Source of the DNA: Tyto alba
Taxonomy: Eukaryota > Chordata > Aves > Strigiformes > Tytonidae
Length of the DNA: 64,000 nucleotides
Direction of reading: 5' to 3'
NCBI RefSeq assembly: GCF_018691265.1
Contig: NW_024881276.1
Coordinates: forward strand, 1,798,001 to 1,862,000
Notes under the pieces: model-generated
What the model saw: the letters and a program-made list of their open reading frames with translations, nothing else
Databases searched by the model: none
Told to the model about the DNA's origin: nothing
Position numbers and translations under genes: made by a program
Shown here: in pieces, positions 37,358 to 49,849 of the stretch
Position numbering within the stretch: position 1 is the stretch's first letter
Layout of the letters: each line of letters opens with the position of its first letter

Positions 37358-39072
37358 GCATTTTTGCTAGACACCTTACATTTCCCCCCTCTCCTGCAGC
37401 AGTATGTTGCCCACAGTGGGGATCTAAGCTGAAATCCAAATTCCTCAGTTGAAGTTGTCAGGCTGGCTTCTTAGCAGTGACTTATGGAGCCAGGTATCAT
37501 TATTGCTCTGAAAGATGCAAAGGGAGGAAACTGAGCAATTAGGGGAGCTTGTAAAACCCTGTCAAGCTGCAGAGTGGTCTATTTATTTTCCTATTGATCT
37601 TGCCTTTCTTTCTTTTAGGAATAATGACTGTCTCATCAAATTCTCAGTTGCACGGTGCCTTAACCTTTATAATTCTAAAGATCTCAGATTTGCAATTCTG
37701 TAGTCTGTCTTTCACTCTACAATCTTTCACCTAAACTGCTGTGGTGATATTTTTCCTGCACTGTTCTCCTGCTGTTTACCCTTGTGCTGTTATTCTCATG
37801 CCCTTGCACCTCTAAACTCAGATACCAGATTTCTCATAGGAGATGATCACCCTGGTGTGACAGTCGCCCCTTCTTCTCTGCTTTTGTCTATGCCGTGTTG
37901 TTTAAATTTTAGTTCAATTATATATCTGGTAAGTATTATCCACCAATATGCGTGGATAGTGCTTAGCCAATTAATTCCCATTCTATAAAGATGTCCCACC
38001 AGAAACAAGCTGGTAGTCAGAGTTCACATTACAAGATACTAAATAGAAACCTTCTTTAAATTTATGTGACATATGTTGCTGGGGGGTTTAATTTTTAAGG
38101 AAGCTACAGGATATTCAGCTCAGGTTAAAGGATTATTTTACTTTTATATCCTTGAGTTTACAAATACTGAAAAAGTTTAGAGCATTTAAGATCTGAAATC
38201 CTTTCTGCAGACATAATTTTTAGCATGAATAGCACCTTACTCTTGTTACCTCTTGGCTGGCTGTGAGGACTTGGGCCACTGAGATGTTTCAGCTGTCTCT
38301 GTTGCAAGAAACCACCGCGCCGACAAACCTCTGCTCTCCCACGACAGCCGTACCCAGTCAGCTACAGCGGGGTACTTACTATATACACGTTGTGAACCTT
38401 GCTGGGGGCCTTTTGTCACAGCAAATAAAATCAAAAGCAGGTTGAATGAGAGCTCTAACCTGGTTACTTACAGTCCTTAAAAATGTTCCAGGCCAGGTGC
38501 TGACATGAGCATCGTCAGAATGAGCAGCAGAGCCCGGCAACATAGAAAAAAGCCCTGCCTCTGGGATACTGGGCCTTGACCCAAATGCAGCTGCAGGAAG
38601 ACTGTGTCTTGCAGACCTGAAGGTGGAGAGAAGGGCCTGGCACAAACAGGAGTGGGTCTTGCTGGAAGTCAGAAGTCACGGAGGAAAGGGAGATCAGGAA
38701 GCCCATCTGACCGTTCCCGAGGTCAGATCAGCTGGGATGTTGTCATTCCTGACTAAAATGTACCTAGCACCGTAGATTGAGCTTTGATATGATTAGTACT
38801 TTATAAACTTTTTTTTATAACCTGGAAAGGAATGGCTTAATTCCACTGCAGCAGATCCAATGGAGCAAGGAGAAAGGAAAATCCGCATATCTGTATGTTA
38901 TTTGGTTTTCAGTTGAAAAGCAAGGTCTCATAGATGGGTTAAATATGCTTGACTGGCAGCAATTTAGACATCCTCAAGCCATGGCCTGATGCCAGACATA
39001 AGGCAGTTTCAAAAATATAAATAAAGAAAGATTTAAATCTAGATATAAACACGGTAAATAATTCTCCCCCCA

Positions 39073-39073
<1 letters not shown>

Positions 39074-39145
<72 letters not shown>

Positions 39146-39192
39146 ACAAACACAAACACAAACACAAACACAAACACAAACACAAACACAAA
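39074..39192. repeat. Compound microsatellite (TAA)n-(CACAAA)8
   Basis: Some 71 bases of TAA trinucleotide repeat (39074-39144, about 24 units) pass directly into eight perfect CACAAA hexamers (39145-39192). Both are uninterrupted, implying a young, probably length-variable locus. The apparent minus-strand frame of Tyr and Phe-Val runs across it is repeat translation. Confidence 0.98.
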
Positions 39193-41693
39193 AATTAATT
39201 TATGTTGAGGTAAATGGTTCTGATTGACTTGAAAATATTATTTTTTCTGTGTAACTTGAGGGGAGGGGGGCATATGTCTGAATATAATTTAAAAGACTAA
39301 ATATATAAATAAAGGTTTATCTCCTCTGAGTCTTGGACTTTTCTTAATTTTTTACTCAGTCACCAGAATGAAATGTCTGTTATTTGTCCAGTTAAATTTC
39401 TGAGTACAACACTTATATTCTGGGAAAGAAAATCTAATCTAGAGTGGTCAACTCTTCCTCTAAAATTATACCTATGATGAAGAATTTTGTACCAGAAATC
39501 TTGCTTGCTTTCTTGAATATTTTCATTAATTGATGCCCTATTTTTCTTACAGCCATCCCTGGAACGAGACGACCACACTAACGTAACCAAGCTTTTTCTA
39601 CAATTCTACATCATGAGCCAGAAGAAAACCAAAACCCCTTGTTTCTCTTTGTATCCACACATACATTAAATGACAGATGCCCTGTTGAAACATGCAGAAT
39701 TATCACACCACACAGAACAGGCCAGGTTCTCTACTCTGATATCATCATTTCACACTACATTACAAACATAATCCAGACCTAAAGCCTTGTTGGCTAACAT
39801 GGTGAGAATCGTCCCATTGCAAAAATAATCCTTTTGAGCATAGATCAAGTCTTATAGTTATTCTGTGACTTCTTCCTTTGCTGTAAGAATAGCCAGGAAA
39901 GAGGGGTGTTGCTAAACGACAAGAAAAAATAATCAGTGCCTTACCATGCCACACCAAGCAGAGCTTTATGACGGCTTGTCGCCTGTCTGTGACAGGATTG
40001 ACGGAAGGACTTCCCCCAAATCTAGCAACATGTGCGCAAGGAGATGGAGAGTGTCGAGCTAGGGAGAGTAAGACTTCTCTGCTGACTATTTTCACTGCGC
40101 AGGGATATCGTGTTTAACCTGATTCTGAGTCTCACCTGAGTCCCCACAGACAATCTACAAAGTAATGGTACGGTAATACACTAAAAATGCAGTCTACAGG
40201 AAGGACTTCAGATTTCAGATGCTCTGAGCTTTTTCAGTATTTGCAAACCACAAGTCATAAATATGTACCATGAGATACTCCAAGCTAAAATAAATACAGA
40301 TCTATCAAAAAGACTTTGTATTCAACAATCTCTAAAAGATTTCGCCAGCGCATGTTCGGGACGCTGTAACAGAGATCAAGAAACGGCAGCCACAAATTAT
40401 TAGGCACAATATTTTGAATTAAGGAGGAAAAGGAAGGGTAATGAGATAATCCCCAACACCCAAGGCAATGTTCTCATATCCAGTCAGAAGACTACCAGGG
40501 CTGGAAAAAGACAAGGGGCGGACCAGGCTGGTTTGGCCCTGCCTCAGATCCTGCTCTGTCAGTGGGGCTGGGCTGGGATTATCACAACAATCCCTGGAAA
40601 TCTTCCCCCTCTCTTCTCAAAATGCAGGCATTGGGCTGCCCCTGTGCTGCTAGCTGATATTGGTAGCAGGAAGAGTAGAGGACAATCCTATCTTTGCCTG
40701 TCTTACTATGCAAGATGATGCAGGCGCTTTGAGAGCAGAAGATCATTAGCAGAGAAATTAACGAGTCAGATACGGAAATTGGATTCCTGTGTTGCAAATT
40801 CCTCTGAATTTTCTCTTTGTAGATGGAGGAACTTGTGGATAGGAGACTAGAGTGGTGTTGGAAGAGCCCGGCTCTCCCTACAGACTCTGTGTGAGCTCAA
40901 GCAAGTCAGTCAGCCTGTTTGCCAGTTCTTTTATCTGTAACACAGCAAGAGTAATCCTTTGTTTCCCACATCCTGTGAGCATGCATTGTTCCATTTGCTG
41001 AAACAAAGACCATCCCAATCGTGAGCTGCAGTGAAAAGAAGAACATTTAGTTTTATTTATTGACATCCAAACAATAGCAATAACAACAACTGACTGGACA
41101 CCCTGGGATGAGTTTAAAGCAGCTGGAGAGAGGCCACCTGAACTATTTATCAGTCTGGATTGTAACATGATCCCATCATAAGATAATACAACGGTTCTCC
41201 TTAGTATGGAAGAAGAAAAACATAATCTAAAAGATATGCGTGGTACAAGAGATCCTCCCGGGCCAGGGACTTCAGTAGTATGGAGAATTCTTTAGGTGAT
41301 AATAGCAACTGCAGTTTACAGAGAGCAGCTGACAAGTATGCCTGTGGCCTCCTTGGCTATATAGAAAATATCAACCTTTCTAACACATGAGATTTCTTCA
41401 CAGTCGTATAAAACGTGTGAGGTCGTTCTCTTAAAATACAAGTGAATAATGTTCACATGGGTCTTAGCTTCCACGAACACGAAGCAAATCTTTGCATTCA
41501 GTGACCCATACACCTAGCATCTGAACACTAATGTCTGCTCATTCTCCCCTTTGGGGAGATAATATAAGCAGTGTGCATGGGTGTTGCTGCTCAGACAGCC
41601 GGTGTAAAGACAGCAGCAGTGCTCCTGGGTGTGCAGATTCTGAGCGCTGCTGTCAGTGGGTGCTTCACTAGTGGGGCCTGTGCAGAATCTTGC

Positions 41694-41711
41694 AAAAAAA
41701 AAAAAAAAAAA
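41694..41711. repeat. (A)18 homopolymer with A-rich extension
   Basis: Eighteen A residues followed by further C-interrupted A runs to about 41727. The preceding 150 bases are GC-richer than the surroundings, which would fit a retroposed sequence with a tail, but no source is recognised. Confidence 0.9.
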
Positions 41712-41962
41712 CAAAAAAAACAAAAACTATAAACAACCTTCCTGTGTTGTGGAAACCAGAACGTTCCCTGTTGAAAGGGCAATTTCATTCATTAACTGCA
41801 TTTTTAAGCATTAAAACTACAGACTGTCTCCCATTTTCTCATGTAACTAGAGCTGAAAGTAGCTGAACTGAAAAACAGTTTTAACTAAAGTTGAAAGTAC
41901 CTCAGCCAGGCTGTGGCAATATGTCTGAGCTGCCATATGCATGACAGCAAATGGCTGAGTCG

Positions 41963-41983
41963 AAAAAAAAAAAAAAAAAAAAA
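41963..41983. repeat. (A)21 homopolymer
   Basis: Twenty-one consecutive A residues, about 250 bases after another A run on the same strand. Confidence 0.95.
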
Positions 41984-43581
41984 GATGAATTGTTATATGA
42001 AGCTCATATACTACATGATCCATGCCAACCAGCAAAATCCAACTACATTCTCAGATGTGATTTTGTGACAAGATCAAGTGCCTGTTTAAGAAAGCCCAGT
42101 GCAGTACACATTGCAAAACCTTTGCTGGTGCTGGATCACTCTGGTTGCCACAGAGATGTTTTTTTCCACTTATATGAGGAATTTTCTGCCCTGTGCTACC
42201 ACCTAATTTTCTTTAGATGCTTACAGAGTTTCAAAAGGTCAGCATGCCTGTGACATTTGAAGAATTTCTGTTCATGTGTTTATTTCCTAGAGAGGTATCT
42301 GCGAGTGAAAGAGTGGACTGAAACACATCTTCTACTCTTTACCTCTACAGAAATGATGTAGGAGTGATCTTGGTAATTTGTTCTTCATTTTTACATGAGT
42401 AAGTACCTGGTATCAGATAAAACAGGGGGATTACTAGGGAATTTAGTTTGTTTGGTAAACATTCAGCTTTGGCCAAATAAGGAAAAAATAATAATCAATA
42501 TCTTGGTGTTGCATTTCTGAAACTAAGACTGAAGTTCTATTGACCATTATAGGTACTAACTCTAGGTACCTAGAGTCATCTGAATACCCCTTGACTACCC
42601 ACTTGGCCCCCACTACAGAGCAGCCTGGGACCTCTCTCCCAGCTCTGTGTCAATAGTTCAGTTACCCTAAAACAGATCAAATGGCATTAGACACTTATGT
42701 TTACACATCTGCATCCCGTCCTCAGTTTTGCTTTTAAGTGCCAAGACTTTGATACCATGCACAAAAATAAGGGAAACAAGGTGTGATTGTCTCTTCTGCC
42801 TTCCCAACAGCCCCCAAATCCAGTTTGGTGAGTCAAGGCACTGGTCAGAGACAGGAGAGATCCAGATTCAAATCCCCATTCTGCCTGATTCAGAGCAGGG
42901 ATTGCAACCCTCCCCAAAGATACCTACACTATCAGGTAAGTGCAGAGTATCTCCTGTTATCCTTCATGTAAAATGAATATTCATACAAACAGGGATTCAA
43001 ACCTACATTTTGCAGCAAGGCCCTTAATTAAATTACCACTGAGATTTTCTTCCTCTTTCTAGCTTGAAGATATTCAGCAATGTAAAGTGTAACAGCTATA
43101 AGTGAAGAGCCTTATCCTGGAAGAGTTTATAAATGTTTGCAAATGTTTCCTTTTAGTAGCCAAATCTGAAAATCAAACAGATGTGTAGCTCAAATGTTAT
43201 TATTCTCTCAGCTTTATTGTGATCTGCTAAGGAAAAGGCAGTAGCAATGTCAGATTACAGAAAAGCCCAGCACATAATCTATGCAAAACATTCAGTGTGG
43301 AGTTCTTCTGTGAGGAAGTGCACTCAGCAACCCCATAAAATTATGAGAGTGTTTTAGGAAGGAAAATAATTTTCTGTATCTAAATATTTATTCAGCTTTT
43401 AGTATTCCATAGCAAAAGAAAAGTCAACAAACCCTTCTGTTCTTTTCTATGTCCTTTCCTGAATGAGACTTTTTGATTACAAATTTTTGGCACAGTTGGT
43501 CTTACTACCCACTGCCAATGGAAGATGTCACCCGGAGGAAATATCTTACTATATTCAATGGGATTAGCATAGTCTGCATTC

Positions 43582-43587
<6 letters not shown>

Positions 43588-43614
<27 letters not shown>
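43588..43614. repeat. (A)27 homopolymer
   Basis: Twenty-seven consecutive A residues followed by C-interrupted A-rich sequence. Confidence 0.95.
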
Positions 43615-44420
43615 CAAAAAAAACACCAAAACTAAACAGAGGGCCTGGGATTGCTAGAGAATGGATATTCAGGGGCTTGTGGACTACATTTAACATCTAT
43701 GTCACAGGTATCAACTTTTCCAGTCTAAGGTCTTCCAGGTTTCTATGAGTGATTCTATATTGGTGTTTCACCAGAAGTGCATTTTTGAAACAGATTTCCC
43801 TGTTGTGCTTTGGTTCACATCACTGAAGTGTCATCAGAGTGCACATATTAGATTACTCTTGGATTAAAGTAAACCAGAAGACGCATGCCAGGAACACACC
43901 TAAAGCACTCCAGCTCCTAACTAGCACATAGTCCACCAGAGAAAGCAAGACCTAGTCCAAAATAAACTCCCCTGAAAGGCGTCTCTCAGGTCTTCACAAA
44001 CATTTGCTTTGGTCTGCAGACCTGTTCCTATCCACCTGTTGTATGTACAGCACAAAGATAACCTCTGCGTTTTACCTGTGAAACAGCGCACCCTTACTCT
44101 GGAGGGAGCAGTCACGGTAGTGAGGAGAGGGAAGACGCATGTTTGGGGAAAGGTCACTTGGTGTCACGGAGTGGGAAGAGGTGACAACTCCCCAGAGCTC
44201 CTAGGGGCAATGGCAGAATTGCTTGTGCACAGGGTGAGGGCTCCTTTACCTGTCAAAACTCACTGTGCATTCAAGAGACCTCCAGGCGCAGCTCGGTCAA
44301 GAGCTGGCCACTCCTTGCGGGACTCAAGAAAGCCCAAGAGAATGGAGAGGCATTGCCTGCCTCACTGGGAGGGATGCAGATGGTTTTGGGAGCAGTAGGA
44401 AATGCTGCTAGGCATGGGGT

Positions 44421-45481
44421 TGTTCTGGGTTGAGTGAGTGGTGGGGTTTTTTGGTGTCAGGGGAGGGGGCTATAGGGGCGGCCCCCTGTGAGAAGCTTCT
44501 CGAAGCTCCCCCAGCTCCAAGTCAGCTCCACCTCTGCACCAAAACTGAGCCCATCAGCTGCGCCTCTGCGATAACCTATTTAAGAAGGGATGTGGTGAGG
44601 AGGAGTGGGACTTGTTGTGGCAGCTGCGTGAACACCAAGGTCAGTGGAGGAACGGAGGAAGAAAGGAGGGGGGAGGTGTGCCGGAGCAGAGACCCCCCTG
44701 TATCCTGTGGGGAGACAGCAGGGTGGCCCCCCCTGCCACCCATGGAGATCTGCGGTGGAGCAGACATTGATTTATGGCCTGTGGCTTCTGCTTGGTATAA
44801 TCAAGGTGCTGTGCCCAAAGAAGGCCGGGGTCTCATGGAAAAAGGCAGCCCCGCTGCTGTAATTCAGCGCTGGGAGGATTGTAACATGCAGGGGAGTCCC
44901 ACGCCGGAGCAGCTCGGGAAGGGCTGCAGCCGTGGGAGGGAATCCAGTTGGAGGAAGTTGGTGACCCATGACGGAGCAGTGTGGGGAACGCTGCGGCCCA
45001 TGGGAGGAATTCAAGTCAGAGAAAGTTTGTGGAAGACTGTCTCCTGTGAGAGGGGGGACCACGATGGAGCAGGAGGAACAAGTTCCGGACACTCTCCTCA
45101 CCGAAGATAAGGGAAGTGGCAGCACTGACTGTACCCCCCATTCCCTGCCCCTGCGCCCCTGGGGGAGGAGGTAGAGATATCGGGAGCAGAGCTGAGCCCA
45201 GGAAGGAGGGAGGGGTGGGGGGAAGGTGTTCTCAAGATGTGGCAATGCTTCTCACTGTCCTACTCTGCTATGTGTTGTTAGTGTCTGTAATAAATGTATG
45301 TTCTTTTTTTTCCTCCCCTAACGAGTCTGCCTTTTGCTCATGATCATAAAGGGGGATTTTTCCCCATCCCAGTCCTATCTCGGACCCCAAGCCTGGCTCT
45401 CTGTCCTTCTCATTGCCGGAGGGGAAGGGAGAGAGAGCTGCTGCATTGTGGTTGGCTGCCAACCAGGCCCAAACCACGACA
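44421..45481 (+). mobile_element. Solo LTR (about 1.06 kb) of a second endogenous-retrovirus family
   Basis: A long LTR on the plus strand with TGTTCTGGGTTGAG at the start and CCAAACCACGACA at the end. Signals in order are a TATA-like TATTTAAG at 44577-44584, a GC-rich transcribed part, and AATAAA at 45289-45294 followed by a T/C-rich stretch. It is bounded by an exact 4-bp direct repeat GGGT (44417-44420 and 45482-45485), compatible with an integration target duplication. Its middle (about 44690-45085) consists of diverged imperfect tandem units of about 45-65 bp, built around words like CCGGAGCAG and CCCATGGGAGGA. This accounts for a 226-codon open frame that is not a gene. It is unrelated to the other LTR family in the window. 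The repeat text resembles a widespread bird LTR family, but I cannot assign a name or retroviral class with certainty. Confidence 0.9.
44690..45085 (+). repeat. Diverged tandem units inside the LTR
   Basis: Related segments follow each other: near 44695 (GCCGGAGCAGAG...TATCCTGTGGGGAG), 44897-44941, 44942-45010, 45011-45055 and 45056-45085. Each pairs a GGAGCAG-like word with a later GTGGGAGG-like word. The units vary from about 45 to 65 bases. Such arrays are common in the transcribed part of some bird LTRs. Confidence 0.7.
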
Positions 45482-46334
45482 GGGTCTGCGTCAGGGGTAG
45501 CTCCCCGTGCCAGCTCTGCACGTTACAAGAGATGGGTGCACCAGATGGAGAGATAAGTGGGTCACGAGCGGATGGGATGGATGGTTGAAGTGTTTGGCTC
45601 CAGGCTCTGCAAGGCTCCCTCAGAGTAGCACCAGCCTTGAAAGTTCTGGAAAACACAACCGGATGGCTGGGGAGGGCCCTGCTGGTGTCCTGCCTCGATG
45701 ACCTGTGTCTCCTTCCCAGACTTCCCAGTGGCCTCCAGACCCCCCAGCCACGCAGCCCAGCGGCAGCCCGGTGCCTGTCAGCCAGGCATCACTCTTCCGA
45801 GCCCTCACCCAGCACCTCACCCCCATGTCTACGCACAGCACGACTTGTGAAGTCTGCAGCTCGGGCCTGTTGTTTACAGACAACATAAGTGATGCGGGTG
45901 TCCTATTTTGGGGCAAGTTTCCATGCCCTTTTCTGTTTCAAACCACATTTCAACTTTTCAGAGTGTCGTTTTGTCTCTCAAGTTCCCACGGCTGTTGCCA
46001 AGGGCAAGCCAAACGCCTTCATGCTCTTACAAATACAGTTTATCCTCCTCTGTGCTTCTACTTTCTAAATAAATGCAAATTCCTTCGTTTGGGCCTAGGT
46101 CGAAAGACTGGCTCTGCTTCCTTTTCCCTACACAAATGCCCGGCAGCAGGTGTGGACGGACAGACAGCCGCATCAGCTGAGAACAGCCCTGTCCGTCCAT
46201 CCTGCGCCATCCCTTCCACCCTCACAGCCCGTGGAGGTGCCGTGACCCCTCCAGGGTGTAGCCACGTACAGACGCATCCAGACGACACCGAATTCAACTC
46301 TGACTTTTGGAGACATACATGGACACAACAGTGA
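45482..46334. other. GC-richer non-repeat block with a 209-codon open frame
   Basis: After the solo LTR the sequence stays GC-richer to about 46330. It holds the longest reading frame outside recognised repeats (45705-46334, plus strand, 209 codons). That frame has low-complexity Pro/Ser/Thr-rich ends and no domain, signal peptide or membrane segment that I recognise. A splice-acceptor-like tract (TGTCTCCTTCCCAG) ends at about 45719, just inside the frame. Codon choice is not obviously coding-like, and a frame of this size is possible by chance in stop-poor GC-rich DNA. Treat it as unproven; a conserved regulatory block is equally possible. Confidence 0.3.
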
Positions 46335-49300
46335 AACCGGATTTTTAAAAGCAATCTGCCCTTTGCACGGGTTTCATGATGAAGTAGGAGACATACTCCC
46401 TTTAAAACACTTCCCCTATTTGCTGCCTTCTTTTAAGGGCAAAGGAATGAAGCAGGGCAGCACTAACATGCGGCTCAATTAAACCACTTTTCCGGTTTTC
46501 CTCTTTGCCTCTCCATAAGTGGAGATGATTCCCGCAGCTCCTCAGAGAAGCAAAATCATGCATGTATTTAATTTGTTGCGTAGTATACCTTAAATTTGAC
46601 CAAATGTCCTCATCTTTACTGACAATGGAGAAATTCAGATATCTTTACTGCTTCTGTTTATAAAGGCTCCTTTTATCAACTGAAAGAAACATGCTCATCT
46701 ACTATGCATTTTTTTTCTCCTGATGTTAGTTGTCTGCCAAATAGAAACTGCTCATTGATGGGCAGATTTAGGTGCAGGAGAAATCTTTACTTAGACACAG
46801 AGATGCCTCAAAGTAGGAGGACAGTAGATAACTATCCAAATACTTTAGCTAAATACAAGACTTCTGAAATAGCAGGCATCCAATATTTTTAGCTGTCAGT
46901 GGGAATTCAGTAGGTTGAAAAATGTGTCCAGTAATAAATTTCATCTATAAACTAAAAAGCAATCTTGCAGGGAGCTATGGCAGAATTTAAAAAAGTTATG
47001 TCTAATCACATTTTTCTACTCTTCTGGGAAATTACAGCAGACACCTACAGAAAAATCTGCAAAAAGATATGTATCTGAATTACAAATTATTTTAACCCAA
47101 ACCAGGAAAGTTCCATACTTTTTTTTTTTTTTTTTTATTTAACGTATACATTAATTAATTAACAAACAGAAGGAAAGGACTAAGCAGCAAAATCACTTGA
47201 CTCTTTCTAATCAGTCTCTGGCTGCATGGTGCCGATTGCGTGTTGTTAGCTGCAATCTGCCGCTGACAGATGTATTCAGGTTTGGAAGCTGTTCCTTAAC
47301 CTAGAGGCAGTGACAGTGTTTGGATAATTCTGATGTTATCCTGAGAGGATTAGGATACAAACACAAATTTGAACTCCCTTCTCCAATGCATATTTGAAGA
47401 TGATGTACATTTGCAGGGGTCCGGCTGTCACAAAACTAATTTGGCCTATGTTTTTATTTGAACATATGTGGCTTCTCCAAGGAAGTGGATTGTAGGCAGA
47501 GATGAAAGCAATTCAGTGGCTCCGATCTCTGGATGTCACTTCCAAATGAGATCACCTTCACTTCACATTTTCCCTTTCTGGCACCAATCTGGAGAAAATT
47601 AGAGAACTACAAGCACCCTCTTTTATTTCAGAGTTTTAAAAAATTAGACTAGATACTTATTAATTTATTTTCCTTCAACATATAATGTATGTCATAGGAA
47701 CAATTTGAGTCTTTGTTGTTTTCAGGGTAATGTAATTTCCTGAGAACTGCAGTAAATGCTACTTTCTGAAGACAGACACAATAATACCACCAAAAAGCTT
47801 CTGCTCGCTCCTTGAACACACAACACAAAATGCATCTAGAAGCCTTTTAAACTCCTTTTATTGTCCCCAAAGAAAAATAACAATACAAGGAAACTATACT
47901 TTAAGTAGTGAGAGCATCACCACTTTTCAGAGGTCAAATGTAAAAGCTAGACTTATATCTTTATACGCAGTATATCATGAAACTCTTCCACATTGAAAAG
48001 AGTGAATCTGAGATCAAGTTTTTCCACATCAGAGAAGTCAAAAGACCTACTGCTGCTTTTCCTAGAGATATGACAAAATTGTCAGTTTCTATTTCATCTT
48101 CTATTTGTGCGGACATTTTAATAAGAAACAACACAGTAAGATCCACCTTTCAAACGACAAATTGAGATGGAAAATATCAACTCTGTTGCTACATTGGCAT
48201 TTTGGTAGATATCCTTATTGTTAAGTGCTTGATTTCTTACATCTAACAAATGTATTGTGATAGCTTCGTGCATCTAATCTTCACAGGTCATCAAGGGGGA
48301 GGGAGGGAAATGTACTTTGAAAAATAACGTAAGGAAAAAAGATGTGGTATTAAACCTCTCTAATAGAGTTGCTTACCCCTTAGTGATTTGGTTTGTAAAA
48401 ATTAATATCTATTACTTGTAGGCACATAGCACACTAAAACTGTTAAACAACACCAACGGTTTCCACACTTCCAGATTGTGGACAAACGTTTTAGAAAACA
48501 CGGAGCTTACTAGAATGGCAGTTTTTCCTGATGTGATGCTTACAGACCCATATGGTTTCAAACTTTATTTTTAGCAAGTTATTCACTTTCCAAATAAAAC
48601 AAAGAGACAGCATTTGTCACAAGCATCTGCTATAGAACACAGAATTGCTAAAAAGAAAGGTATTAGCAAACATCATCTAAATTGCACGCTATGCCTCCAA
48701 GTCAAGTCATCATTACACACCACTTGCCATTAGGAAAAAAAAAGAGATGCTCTTATGGGTTAGTAGAAACATGAACAACAGCTTGAGTGTAAAGAGCTGT
48801 TTAGTATTTAGTGAGCTTTGAAAATGCTCTGATTTTACTACTCCATGTTCTGCCTTGAAATGTTATTTCTGTATGTTAGGCATAAATACTGATTATATAG
48901 TTCCACTGAGGACTGTAACTACAGAATGACAAGCTGGAAGTGCAAAAGGATTTGGGGCTTAGGCTTACGTGTTCTTAAATGAATTATGAAGCCAGCTGCT
49001 TTTTTCCCTTCCTCAGCACTCTTTCTTTATTTCCAGCTGAAATAAACTGTTATTTTTGCATCTTATTGTAAGGTTGTTTTCATAGCTTTTCAATTGCTTG
49101 TCCTTGGAGTCTGATACAATTTTTTAATAATAATTCTCATTAAAAACTAGTTATATTACCTCTCTACAACACTCTTGCAGCTAGCCAGATTTCATGCATT
49201 ATACCACAGAAAAACAATGGAAGAGATGAGTGTGAAAATAACATAATTTAAAAAAAATATTCTACATTTTGTTCCACTTCTTATTCAAGTTGCTACATTT

Positions 49301-49849
49301 CTAAGTTCAACATTTTCAAGTTTCTTTCTGCAATGATGAAAATTAAAAAGTGAGATCCAAGATCCTGGGGCTTTGAGACAAAGAGCAAATATCAGCAAGG
49401 TCAGCAACATTGCTTACAAGGACAGAACAGATCCACGTAGAGGATCTTTTGCTTTGTGCAGATGATCTCTGAATTTCTAGGGAATTTTTAAGCCTGCACA
49501 GAGCCCACTGAAGTTGATAGGGTCCTGTTTGGACAAAAAACCTTCAGTCTTATAGGTAGTTTCGAGAATCAGATTTGTACTGCCAATCTGAGTCTGTAGA
49601 AAACTGCAGGAAGAATATTTCTCCTGGTATACTGAGATTAAATCCCGAACCAGAAAACACTTATTCAACCTCATTATTATAATGCTGATTTTTAGAAGGT
49701 TTACCTTTAAACTATTTAGCTAGTCTGTTGTAAATTTTGGATCATGGCATTGCCTGGAGACAAAGTCCACACTTTCAGAGAAGTCCAGTTGGCAGAGGAA
49801 GAGTTACAAAGCTAAACGTGGTGCCATAGTAGGAATATGCTTACTATCA
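46335..49849. other. AT-rich non-coding stretch
   Basis: No reading frame above 65 codons and no recognised repeat, apart from one T homopolymer. It is the emptiest part of the window. Confidence 0.55.
47119..47136. repeat. (T)18 homopolymer
   Basis: Eighteen consecutive T residues. Confidence 0.9.

Larger units (their letters stand above)
37358..44420. other. AT-rich non-coding stretch ending in a GC-richer block
   Basis: About 7 kb without recognisable genes. Simple repeats are listed separately. A mildly CpG-containing spot at 38300-38400 and the GC-richer final 400 bases (44020-44420) stand out. The latter joins the GC-rich sequence beyond the LTR at 45482 and appears to have been one block before the LTR inserted. 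The 129-codon frame at 44009-44398 has no recognisable domain. Confidence 0.45.

Noticed and set aside
38974..39189. Minus-strand frame of poly-Tyr and Phe-Val repeats
   Set aside because: It is only the translation of the (TAA)n-(CACAAA)n microsatellite.
42960..43020. tRNA-like B-box (GATTCAAACC)
   Set aside because: No matching A-box, no foldable cloverleaf and no downstream T-run at the expected distance.
44430..45110. 226-codon open frame, plus strand
   Set aside because: It lies wholly inside the 44421-45481 solo LTR and spans its TATA region and tandem units. It has no domain, and it begins only nine bases inside the LTR.
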